Assembly: GCA_027348305.1 (NCBI GenBank)
Contig: DAIEPS010000004.1
Coordinates: 1 to 26,627 of the forward strand
Length of the DNA stretch: 26,627 nucleotides
Direction: 5' to 3'
From: Anaerolineaceae bacterium
GTDB lineage: Bacteria; Chloroflexota; Anaerolineae; Anaerolineales; Anaerolineaceae
Below the pieces are notes generated by a model. The model worked only from the letters and a program-made list of their open reading frames with translations. It had not been told where the DNA came from and did no database searches. The translations under genes and the position numbers were made by a program. The stretch's first letter is position 1. Each line of letters begins with the position of its first letter. Below are positions 8,216 to 15,148 of the stretch, piece after piece.

Positions 8216-8680
8216 TTGAATAACATTCGTCGACGCCATATCATCATTGCTCTTTTTCTCCTGTTGGGGTTATTTTTGCTGACCTCTTGTCAACTAAAAA
8301 ATACCCCACAGGGGAGTTTGGTTACAAATACTCCGGCAGCAATCGATGTCACTCCTGCGGTGTCTGATAACAAGTATCCTTCCACACCTGAAGAGGTGAT
8401 CAGATCTTTCTTGATCGCGTATCCCACCGACCCGGTTTACGCAGTTCAATACCTTTCGCCCTCTTTGGTGAGTAAACTCGATGCTTCTTCAGTATCCAAA
8501 TTACTGCCAGCATCCGGTGAGATCGCAGGCTTTATCATTGAAAAGGGAGATACAAGCGCTGAATCAGAAAAAAGCGAAATTTTGACGAATATCGCTTTTC
8601 AAAGTATGAGCAGCGAAGTTCAATTTAACCTCGAAATTGTGGATGGACGCTGGGTAATTGACCAGATTGTTACAAAATAA
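8216..8680 (+). CDS. Small lipoprotein, possibly NTF2-like (DUF4878-type)
   Basis: The 154-aa protein has a charged N-terminus, a hydrophobic stretch and lipobox LLTSC (Cys 25). After a Thr/Pro-containing spacer comes a domain beginning TPEEVIRSFLIAYPTDP and ending with DGRWVIDQIV, which is the usual opening and closing of small NTF2-like DUF4878 lipoproteins. The start is a TTG at 8216, 5 nt past the previous stop; no clear ribosome binding site is seen, so translational coupling to the repeat protein is likely. The function is unknown, and the family assignment is tentative. Confidence 0.72.
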   Translation: MNNIRRRHIIIALFLLLGLFLLTSCQLKNTPQGSLVTNTPAAIDVTPAVSDNKYPSTPEEVIRSFLIAYPTDPVYAVQYLSPSLVSKLDASSVSKLLPASGEIAGFIIEKGDTSAESEKSEILTNIAFQSMSSEVQFNLEIVDGRWVIDQIVTK

Positions 8681-8702
8681 ACGGAAAATTAACAGGGGGA
8701 AC

Positions 8703-8731
8703 TTGCTTTTGGTAAACTTAATGTATATAAT
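8703..8731 (+). promoter_or_regulatory. Promoter for the diguanylate cyclase pair
   Basis: TTGCTT (8703-8708), a 17-bp spacer and TATAAT (8726-8731) form a good sigma-A-type promoter. It leaves a leader of about 115 nt before the first cyclase. I looked for a c-di-GMP riboswitch in that leader and did not recognise one. Confidence 0.75.
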
Positions 8732-8852
8732 AATTTAACTAATTGTAACTTTTTTCCGCCAATTTTTCCATCTCATGGTGACCTCAGATTTGAAAAATGG
8801 CTTCTGGCTTTTATTGAAGTCTGGGTGGACTTTATAACGTTTCAAGGGTCTA

Positions 8853-9944
8853 ATGGATAAATCGCAGTTGTTGCTTGAAAAGATGGATCTACCCCGAACG
8901 AAAAATTTCCGCTTTTCGGTCATAATGAAGAATTTTTCCCTGATCAGCTTGATCATTATTGCATTATATGCTGTGCTTTTTGCCGTGGTCTCAGCCTGGC
9001 AAATGGTGTTGGTTTGCAGCATTTGTGCAATTTTATGGCTTGGCATTCTCTTAATTAACCGTTACGGGCTGATCCAGGCAGCTTTCCTGGTGGGGGTCGT
9101 AAATTCAACTGTTTTTGCCTTGTTGACAACATGGCTGTTGGGTTGGTCATCCGGGTTTTTCTTTATGGCCCTCCTGATCATTCCTATAATCTATCACAAT
9201 TCCTACTGGAGTCAGTTCGTTAAAGGAACACTGGCTTTTACCATCCTGGCAGTCATACTCGGATTATTCATCCTCTCATGGCAGCAGGGTTCTTATTGGC
9301 CAATGGAGGAACAATTCTTAAAGATCCTTGCAATGATCAACGTGGTGATCACGGTGGTAGTGCTGGCGATCACAGGCCATTACTTTGAAACCTCCGCTGC
9401 GGATGCCGAAAAGGCATTGATCCAGGCAAACAAGAAATTGGCAGGTTTGGCGACCACTGACCCGGTCACAAACCTGGTGAACAGGCGCATCATATTGAGC
9501 CGCATTGAACAAGAAAAGAACCGCATGGAAAGAGGCAGCAAACCCTTCACCTTGATAATGGTGGATGTGGATGACTTCAAGCAAATTAATGATGAATATG
9601 GGCATTCAGGCGGCGATTATGTTCTGGTCAACCTGGCCGAAGCGATCAGTGTAACCCTTCGCAAGCAGGATGAAGTTGCCAGGTGGGGCGGCGATGAGTT
9701 TTTGATCATGCTGCCCGAGACTGATGTAGAAGGTGGCGCCATCGTTGCCGAAAAGATCCGCACCAGGATTATCGAGACCCCGTTCACTTATCGCGAGTTG
9801 GATATCCCTGTAACCATTACACTGGGGGTCGGCGCATGCGAACCGGGCACGGGGGTGGGTAGCTGCATCCGTAAGGCAGACCAGGCTCTTTATGCCGGTA
9901 AACAAGCCGGAAAAAACAGGGTGGGAATTTTACAAGATCGGTAG
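8853..9944 (+). CDS. Membrane diguanylate cyclase (GGDEF), first of two
   Basis: The 363-aa protein has six hydrophobic segments in residues 28-176 and a C-terminal GGDEF domain (about 200-360). The active-site signature GGDEF is at 279-283, the metal/substrate stretch VDVDDFKQIND is at 237-247, and an RKQD inhibitory site (270-273) lies exactly five residues before GGDEF. These predict an active, product-inhibited enzyme making c-di-GMP from two GTP. The membrane region resembles that of the next gene, so the two are paralogs. ATG 8853 follows AAGGG. No EAL or HD-GYP domain is present. The sensed signal is unknown. Confidence 0.93.
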   Translation: MDKSQLLLEKMDLPRTKNFRFSVIMKNFSLISLIIIALYAVLFAVVSAWQMVLVCSICAILWLGILLINRYGLIQAAFLVGVVNSTVFALLTTWLLGWSSGFFFMALLIIPIIYHNSYWSQFVKGTLAFTILAVILGLFILSWQQGSYWPMEEQFLKILAMINVVITVVVLAITGHYFETSAADAEKALIQANKKLAGLATTDPVTNLVNRRIILSRIEQEKNRMERGSKPFTLIMVDVDDFKQINDEYGHSGGDYVLVNLAEAISVTLRKQDEVARWGGDEFLIMLPETDVEGGAIVAEKIRTRIIETPFTYRELDIPVTITLGVGACEPGTGVGSCIRKADQALYAGKQAGKNRVGILQDR

Positions 9945-9969
9945 AACTTATTATCCATAAGGAAAGATC

Positions 9970-11106
9970 ATGATCGAGCGAGACGAAGCGATTCCAGATC
10001 AGCGAGAAGTGGATATGCAAAAGCACAGTTATTCTCGCTTGATGCAGTTGCTTGCATTGACAATGGCGGCCATCTCAACGCTCATGATCCTTGTGTTATT
10101 GATCATGAATGCCAGGATGGACCTGATCATTTACGTGATCTCAACGATCGTTCTTCTCTTTCTTCTTTATTTCTTGTTCCGCACCCGCCATACCACAACA
10201 GGTTTTTATGGTTTGGTCTATTTGATCTGCTTGAACTGCCTGATCGGTAATACCGTCATCGGCTGGCGTAGCGGTATCTATATATTATTCCTGCTCATCA
10301 TTCCGATAATTCTTTATAATCCGACCATTCAAAAAACACACAAGATGATAATGGGTGTTCTTTTTGCGTTGGTATTTTTCGCAACCATGATCTTGAGCTT
10401 CGTTGTGGCTCCCATGCTGCGGTTCACCCTGTTTCAACTGCAGATCGTGAACAGCATCAACGTGATCGTTACTTTCGTGGTTCTTGCCGGTGTCTCTTAT
10501 TTGGAAATTCGAAATTCAAACAAGGTTGCCATTCGGCTGACAGAAGTCAACAACAAACTGGCTTATCATGCCAGCAGGGATTCACTGACAAACCTGCTGA
10601 ACCGTCGAACGATGAACCAGTATATTCAGATGGAATATGTGCGTTCCAAACGTTCAGGCAAGACGTTTGGTTTGATCATGGCTGATGTGGACGATTTCAA
10701 ACGCGTCAACGACACTTACGGGCATGCCGCCGGCGACCTCGTCTTGAGCGAACTTGCCGGGTTGTTGTCTGCCACATTGAGAAAGCAGGATTCCATTTCC
10801 AGGTGGGGAGGCGAAGAATTCCTGATGCTGCTGCCTGAGACAGATTTTGAAGGGGTGCAGACTGCGGCCGAAAAGGTGCGCGATCTGATCGCTCACAGCA
10901 GCATGCCATTTCAAGGTCACGATATCCAGATCACGCTGTCCATCGGCGGGGTGGTGTGTGAGCGTGAGGCGAACTGGGATGATTGTATAAAAATCGCCGA
11001 TCGGGCATTGTATTACGGCAAGGCCCACGGCAAAAACCTGGCCGTCTTTGCCAAAGGGGAACAATATTGCATCCTGGGTTACTCCGACGCGGGGTTTGCC
11101 TTGTAA
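9970..11106 (+). CDS. Membrane diguanylate cyclase (GGEEF), second of two
   Basis: The 378-aa protein has about six membrane segments (residues 24-176) and a GGDEF domain (about 200-365) whose signature is GGEEF (280-284), an active variant. An RKQD inhibitory site (271-274) precedes it by five residues, and ADVDDFKRVND marks the metal-binding strand. The start ATG 9970 has AAGGAAAG upstream and lies 25 nt after the first cyclase, so the pair is one operon. The C-terminus ends with a short tail after the domain. The similar membrane regions suggest tandem duplication followed by divergence, possibly to respond to different signals. Confidence 0.93.
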   Translation: MIERDEAIPDQREVDMQKHSYSRLMQLLALTMAAISTLMILVLLIMNARMDLIIYVISTIVLLFLLYFLFRTRHTTTGFYGLVYLICLNCLIGNTVIGWRSGIYILFLLIIPIILYNPTIQKTHKMIMGVLFALVFFATMILSFVVAPMLRFTLFQLQIVNSINVIVTFVVLAGVSYLEIRNSNKVAIRLTEVNNKLAYHASRDSLTNLLNRRTMNQYIQMEYVRSKRSGKTFGLIMADVDDFKRVNDTYGHAAGDLVLSELAGLLSATLRKQDSISRWGGEEFLMLLPETDFEGVQTAAEKVRDLIAHSSMPFQGHDIQITLSIGGVVCEREANWDDCIKIADRALYYGKAHGKNLAVFAKGEQYCILGYSDAGFAL

Positions 11107-11183
11107 CCCTTTCTTTCAACCCGATCCTTTTTGAGTTTTATGCCTGTTTAGTGGGGTTATGGTCAATATTCTTAACAAAAAAC

Positions 11184-11199
11184 GCCCGGTCACCCGGGC
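11184..11199 (-). terminator. Terminator after elp3
   Basis: A 6-bp GC stem (GCCCGG with CCGGGC) and a 4-nt loop are followed on the minus strand by GTTTTTTG. It lies about 34 nt past the elp3 stop, in the gap between elp3 and the convergent cyclase gene. Confidence 0.85.
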
Positions 11200-11232
11200 A
11201 TTCCATTTGCCAGATTCTCATTCAGGCTCGAA

Positions 11233-12906
11233 TTATACATCCTTGACCATATAAAGTTCTCCGCGTTTGAATCCACGGCTCTCATAATAAAGGCGGGTGC
11301 CAATGGCCGCGATGACTGCCATTTTTGAAAACCCTTTTGACCGGGCGATCTTCTCAGCTTCGAGCAGCAAGGCCGTGCCCAGGCCAATATGCTGGGCGGC
11401 GCCTGATTTTTCGGCTCCAACGGCCAGCGACTGACCATATACATGCACCTCGCGGATCAGTGCGGCATTCTTCAGATCAGTCCAACCCAATTGCGGAGAG
11501 GCCGGGGTTGGCAGTGAGAGACGCAGGTACCCCGCCAGTTTATCATCAGGTGTGTTGAACGAAATGAAATGTTCCTCTGCCTGAGAGGGGGTGTAGACCA
11601 GGTCTTTGAGGGTCAGGGTGGAGATGTCGACCAGTTGCTTTTTTACCTCGCGGCAGCGGATGCAGCGGCAGACCTGGCCGCGATTCTTTAACTCGGCGCT
11701 GACATCCTGCCTCAGGCTGGTGCGTTTGTTGCCTTCCACGACATGGATGGAGGGGATGTCGCGGATGATGCGGTTGACGCGGCAGTATTCCGGGATGCCC
11801 GGTTTGATATCAGCAATCAGTTGGATCAATTCTTCCTGGGTGTACGGGTGATATTCTCCACGCTGCCAGTAGCGAAAAAGTTCTGCAGATTCAAGCAGTT
11901 GGGTGGGGTATATCTTGATCTCATCGGGAGCGTAACCCTCCTGCCACAGCTTTTCAAAGTCTTTGCGGTCTGATTCAAGCGTGGCGCCAAGCAGGTTGGG
12001 CATCCAGTGCAGTACGATCTTAAACCCGGCGGCACGCAGCAGGGTTGTCGCCTTGAGCGTTTCTGCGGCAGTGTGGCCGCGCAGGTTCATCGCCAGCACA
12101 CGGTCGTCGAGGCTTTGTGCGCCCATCTGCACTTTGGTCACACCCAATTTGCGCAGCCATTTGAGTTCGTCCGCGTTAATCTCGTCAGGGCGGGTTTCGA
12201 TGACCAACCCCACGTTGCGGTGATTGGCTGTCTCGTTGTGGTCGTGAATAATTTTCAACAAGTCAAGATCAATGTGGTCAGCAGCACCGTGTTCGGCAGG
12301 CTGCTCGACCTGTTGGATCTCGTCGCTGGAATTTTCTGCGTCCATATTCATGGCGTTGAAGCAGCGGCGAACAAACCATTCCTGGTAAGCTCGGGTATAA
12401 GAACTCCATGTGCCGCCGAGGATCAGCAGTTCGATCTTGTCGTTGGGGTGCCCCACGGACTGGTATTCCTTGATGCGCGACAGCACCTGGTTGTAAGGAT
12501 CGAATTTGTTTTGAAAAGCGCGGGCAGCACCCGGCTCATCAGCCAGGTAGCTTTTGGGCATGTAATTTTCGGTCGGGCAGAAGATGCACTTGCCTGGGCA
12601 GGGGTATTCTTTGGTCAGTACAGTGACCGTGGTAACCCCTGAGAGCGTCCGCACGGGTTTCATGCGGATGCGGCTGAGGAATTCGCTGTCTTCCTTCCAT
12701 TCGCCGCTGGCGACCAGTTCGCGGTAGGCTGCCACCAAAATGTGTTTGGCGATCAAACGGCCGTCTTGCATGGGGTGAGAGCGCAGGGCGCGGTCCAACT
12801 TGCGTCCTTCGCGCACTTCCTCCAGCACGACCTTTGCCATTTGCAGGTCTTCAGAGGTGTATTGCCTGGCTTTGTGCCAGTTTTCGATGTACTCCTGATT
12901 ATGCAT
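11233..12906 (-). CDS. elp3: Elp3-family tRNA uridine-34 modification enzyme (radical SAM + acetyltransferase)
   Basis: The 557-aa protein has the two-domain architecture of Elp3. The radical SAM domain (about 80-385) has the [4Fe-4S] cysteines C103, C107 and C110 in CPGKCIFC, plus LILGGTWSS and VGLVIETRPD. A zinc-type cluster CRCIRC lies near 413-418. The C-terminal GNAT domain (about 430-557) has QHIGLG (505-510) for acetyl-CoA binding and the closing YYESRGF. Known Elp3 enzymes use acetyl-CoA and a radical to add a carboxymethyl group to U34 of tRNA (cm5U); single-subunit bacterial forms, such as that of Dehalococcoides, work without other Elongator subunits. A low-complexity acidic insert (about 189-212) interrupts the radical SAM domain. 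The gene diverges from a Trm9-like methyltransferase with 20 bp between start codons and has no clear ribosome binding site. Confidence 0.93.
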   Translation of the reverse strand: MHNQEYIENWHKARQYTSEDLQMAKVVLEEVREGRKLDRALRSHPMQDGRLIAKHILVAAYRELVASGEWKEDSEFLSRIRMKPVRTLSGVTTVTVLTKEYPCPGKCIFCPTENYMPKSYLADEPGAARAFQNKFDPYNQVLSRIKEYQSVGHPNDKIELLILGGTWSSYTRAYQEWFVRRCFNAMNMDAENSSDEIQQVEQPAEHGAADHIDLDLLKIIHDHNETANHRNVGLVIETRPDEINADELKWLRKLGVTKVQMGAQSLDDRVLAMNLRGHTAAETLKATTLLRAAGFKIVLHWMPNLLGATLESDRKDFEKLWQEGYAPDEIKIYPTQLLESAELFRYWQRGEYHPYTQEELIQLIADIKPGIPEYCRVNRIIRDIPSIHVVEGNKRTSLRQDVSAELKNRGQVCRCIRCREVKKQLVDISTLTLKDLVYTPSQAEEHFISFNTPDDKLAGYLRLSLPTPASPQLGWTDLKNAALIREVHVYGQSLAVGAEKSGAAQHIGLGTALLLEAEKIARSKGFSKMAVIAAIGTRLYYESRGFKRGELYMVKDV

Positions 12907-12926
12907 TGGTCGGTATAATTGGGGCT
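12907..12926. promoter_or_regulatory. Shared divergent promoter between elp3 and the Trm9-like gene
   Basis: Only 20 bp separate the two start codons. On the plus strand TATAAT (12914-12919) ends 7 nt before ATG 12927; on the minus strand AATTAT (12915-12920) ends 8 nt before the elp3 ATG. The two -10 boxes therefore overlap, and both mRNAs would begin at or near their start codon. No Shine-Dalgarno sequence fits on either side, which agrees with leaderless transcripts. The -35 regions would lie inside the opposite coding sequences and are weak. Confidence 0.6.
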
Positions 12927-13685
12927 ATGGATGAAACAGTAAGTAAAAAATTATTAGACATTAACGACAAATTTTACCAGAGTTTCGGTGCAGCTTTTGC
13001 AGAAACCCGGCATCGCATTCAACCTGGGGTGCAGCGCATCGTTGATCAGTGGATCAAACCCGGTGCCTGGTTGGATATTGGCTGCGGAAGTGGTGTCTTG
13101 GGGCAGCGTCTGGCACAAAACGGATTCCAGGGGTCATATCTTGGCTTGGATTTCAGCGAACCGTTATTGAATGAAGCGCGCCTGGGGGCTGAAGGGTTGA
13201 GCCCGCATGACGGGTTTGAACTGGCTTATCAACCGGCCAACCTTCTGCTGCCTGACTGGGCAGATGGATTGACGGAGTCATCTTATGATGGCATTCTGGC
13301 TTTTGCGGTGCTCCACCATTTACCCGGCGCGGAGAATCGCGGGCGCCTGATCAAGCAGATCCATCGTCTGCTCAAACCGGAAGGCATTTTCATCCACTCT
13401 GAGTGGCAGTTTGATCACAATCCCAAGCTAGCGGCGCGTGTGCAGCCCTGGTCGTTGGTTGGCCTTTCTACGGAGGAAGTGGAGGAGGGCGATTATCTGC
13501 TCGACTGGCGCCATTACACTGCCGGTCAGAGCGATGAGCCTGGGCTGCGTTATGTGCATTTGTTTAGCCAACCCGAATTGAATGCATTGGCTGAGTCCGC
13601 GGGTTTTTCAATCCTTGAGCAGTTCGAATCGGACGGAAAAACCGGCAACTTAGGGCTTTACCAGGTTTGGCAGAAAAAAGCTTAA
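12927..13685 (+). CDS. Class I SAM methyltransferase resembling tRNA methyltransferase Trm9/ALKBH8
   Basis: The 252-aa protein is a class I methyltransferase: SAM-binding WLDIGCGSG at 48-56, an acidic end of strand two at LGLDFS (72-77), and ILAFAVLHHLP (123-133) with the LLKPEG loop (148-153). Beyond the generic fold, three stretches recall Trm9/ALKBH8: the N-terminal AFAETRH (23-29), the VLHHL motif, and the C-terminal RYVHLFSQPEL (208-218), which matches their RYYHxFxExEL-type segment. Trm9 methylates cm5U34 to mcm5U34, the step after Elp3, and this gene diverges from elp3. ATG 12927 is preferred over upstream in-frame starts that lie inside elp3 or before TATAAT. A Trm112 activator partner is not seen. 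A generic small-molecule methyltransferase remains possible. Confidence 0.78.
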   Translation: MDETVSKKLLDINDKFYQSFGAAFAETRHRIQPGVQRIVDQWIKPGAWLDIGCGSGVLGQRLAQNGFQGSYLGLDFSEPLLNEARLGAEGLSPHDGFELAYQPANLLLPDWADGLTESSYDGILAFAVLHHLPGAENRGRLIKQIHRLLKPEGIFIHSEWQFDHNPKLAARVQPWSLVGLSTEEVEEGDYLLDWRHYTAGQSDEPGLRYVHLFSQPELNALAESAGFSILEQFESDGKTGNLGLYQVWQKKA

Positions 13686-14101
13686 TCTTCCACGGCTGTA
13701 AAAGACATGGGGAAAAGTTCCGCCTGGGGTATCTCGCCCAGGTGCATGCGGTTTTTAACCTGGTTGAGATGATAGTTGACCGTGCGCCTTGAAAGATGCA
13801 GCATGACTGCAATTTCACCGCTGGTCAATCCGCGGATGGCGAGTTCGTGCACCTGGGTCTGGCGGCGCGAAAGACCCGCCGGGGTGTGGGTCCGTTTGAG
13901 GGGCGCGGTTCTTTGCGAGGCGGGTGCCACGATCACCGTACTTCCCATTTCACTGGCGGTAAGTTTGTCTGGTGGGGCGCTGCGCAGCACCGGCAGCGGA
14001 CGGATGCCGGCGTTCACCGCCGCACAAAGCTGGGCGGCGGGCATATCGACTTCAAGTTGGATGACCGTAACGTCATCCGGCAGGTAGAGCAGGCGAGTCA
14101 T
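13682..14101 (-). CDS. Small LuxR-type (GerE HTH) regulator
   Basis: The 139-aa protein ends with a GerE/LuxR helix-turn-helix (about 75-130): LSRRQTQVHELAIRGLTSGE, then MLHLSRRTVNYHLNQV. The first 70 residues are not a recognisable receiver, PAS or autoinducer domain, and no phosphorylatable Asp pattern is apparent. ATG 14101 is chosen over 14134 because GGAGA lies 6 nt upstream. A good promoter is found about 65 nt further up. The stop codon overlaps that of the Trm9-like gene within TTAA. The target genes are unknown. Confidence 0.82.
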   Translation of the reverse strand: MTRLLYLPDDVTVIQLEVDMPAAQLCAAVNAGIRPLPVLRSAPPDKLTASEMGSTVIVAPASQRTAPLKRTHTPAGLSRRQTQVHELAIRGLTSGEIAVMLHLSRRTVNYHLNQVKNRMHLGEIPQAELFPMSFTAVED

Positions 14102-14166
14102 TTTATCTCCAAAAAAATGATTATCTGGATTCACACTCCCCTTGATTATAGAACAAATATACTATT

Positions 14167-14195
14167 ATTATGACACTCTGATGAGTCTTTGTCAA
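14167..14195 (-). promoter_or_regulatory. Promoter for the LuxR-type regulator
   Basis: On the minus strand TTGACA (14195-14190) is followed after 17 bp by CATAAT (14172-14167), a near-consensus promoter. The leader to ATG 14101 is about 60 nt. Confidence 0.78.
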
Positions 14196-14219
14196 GTGAT
14201 TTAAGGACAGATTTAAGGG

Positions 14220-14256
14220 CAAGGTTCCGATTTCTTTTAGAGAAATCGGAACCTTG
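14220..14256 (-). terminator. 16-bp perfect hairpin after ksgA
   Basis: A 16-bp perfect stem (14220-14235 with 14241-14256) and a 5-nt loop lie 35 nt past the ksgA stop. No T-tract follows on either strand, so it may stop transcription weakly, stabilise the 3' end of the mRNA, or do both. Confidence 0.6.
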
Positions 14257-14291
14257 AAATATATCAAACTTCTATCAGACCAACCTTGAAA

Positions 14292-15113
14292 TTAGTTTGT
14301 TATCCTCTTCTCCAGCCAGGTTTCGTATTCACCCACGAGCGTCTTCCACTCTACCAGGTCGAGGGTCTGCGCCCGGCGGGTGGGATCGATCCCCGCGGAT
14401 CTTAACAACTCTTCAGCCTCAGGGCTCGTGCAGTGCAGCCCGGCGGAAAGGGTGTTGCGCAGCATTTTGCGCTTCTGTGAAAAACCGATCTTGGCCAGGG
14501 TGAAGAACAAATCCAACTGCCTGCCGGTGATCAGTGGTTCTTTGTAGATCTCCACACGCAGGGTGGCTGAATCCACTTTTGGGGGCGGAAAGAAAGCCGA
14601 CGCGGGAATGTTGACCCCGATGCTCGGTGTACCAAAAACCTGCACGCTCAAGGCCAGCAGCGAAAGGTCCCCGGCTTCGGCGCAGATACGTTCGGCAACC
14701 TCCTGCTGCATGGTTAAGACGATGCGCGTGGGTTTCACCGCGCTGCTAAGCAGATGGCGGATGATGGCTGAGGTAATGAAATAGGGGATGTTGGCCACCA
14801 CGATGAAAGGCTTGTCGCCCATCAGGTCGACTGGGTTCAGCTCAAGGATGTCGCCTTCAACAATTTGGACGTTATTAAACGGAGACATGACTTCTTCAAG
14901 AATGGGCACCAGGTGGTGGTCAATTTCCACCGCAACCACGCGGCCGGCGCCTTTGGCCAGCATGCGGGTCAGGCTGCCCAGTCCAGCGCCAATCTCAAGT
15001 ACGGTGTCATCCTTGTTTAGCCCGGCATAATCCACGATCTTGCGCAGGGCTTTGTGATCGATAAGGAAATTCTGCCCCAACCCTTTATGCGGATCAAGGT
15101 TATGGCGGCGCAT
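14292..15113 (-). CDS. ksgA: 16S rRNA dimethyladenosine transferase
   Basis: The 273-aa protein is a full-length KsgA/RsmA. It has the N-terminal GLGQNFLID (11-19), the SAM loop LEIGAGLGSLT (39-49), the acidic VEID (62-65), VEGDIL (85-90) and the catalytic motif NIPYF (108-112), a variant of the usual NLPY. The enzyme dimethylates two adjacent adenosines near the 3' end of 16S rRNA late in 30S assembly. The C-terminal helical domain carries the typical FSQKRKMLRNTL. It lies 35 nt downstream of the YabE-like gene on the same strand, an order also found in Bacillus and Actinobacteria, and is probably co-transcribed with it. Confidence 0.96.
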   Translation of the reverse strand: MRRHNLDPHKGLGQNFLIDHKALRKIVDYAGLNKDDTVLEIGAGLGSLTRMLAKGAGRVVAVEIDHHLVPILEEVMSPFNNVQIVEGDILELNPVDLMGDKPFIVVANIPYFITSAIIRHLLSSAVKPTRIVLTMQQEVAERICAEAGDLSLLALSVQVFGTPSIGVNIPASAFFPPPKVDSATLRVEIYKEPLITGRQLDLFFTLAKIGFSQKRKMLRNTLSAGLHCTSPEAEELLRSAGIDPTRRAQTLDLVEWKTLVGEYETWLEKRITN

Positions 15114-15148
15114 GATGGCTCTTACATCAAAAGTTGGCAGTGGCAGAT

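Noticed and set aside
8738..8852. A possible riboswitch or a 20-residue leader peptide (ATG 8775) in front of the first cyclase
   Set aside because: No known c-di-GMP riboswitch core was recognised, and the short frame lacks a ribosome binding site.
12007..12642. A 211-residue plus-strand frame inside elp3
   Set aside because: It is antisense to conserved radical SAM motifs and has no recognisable content.
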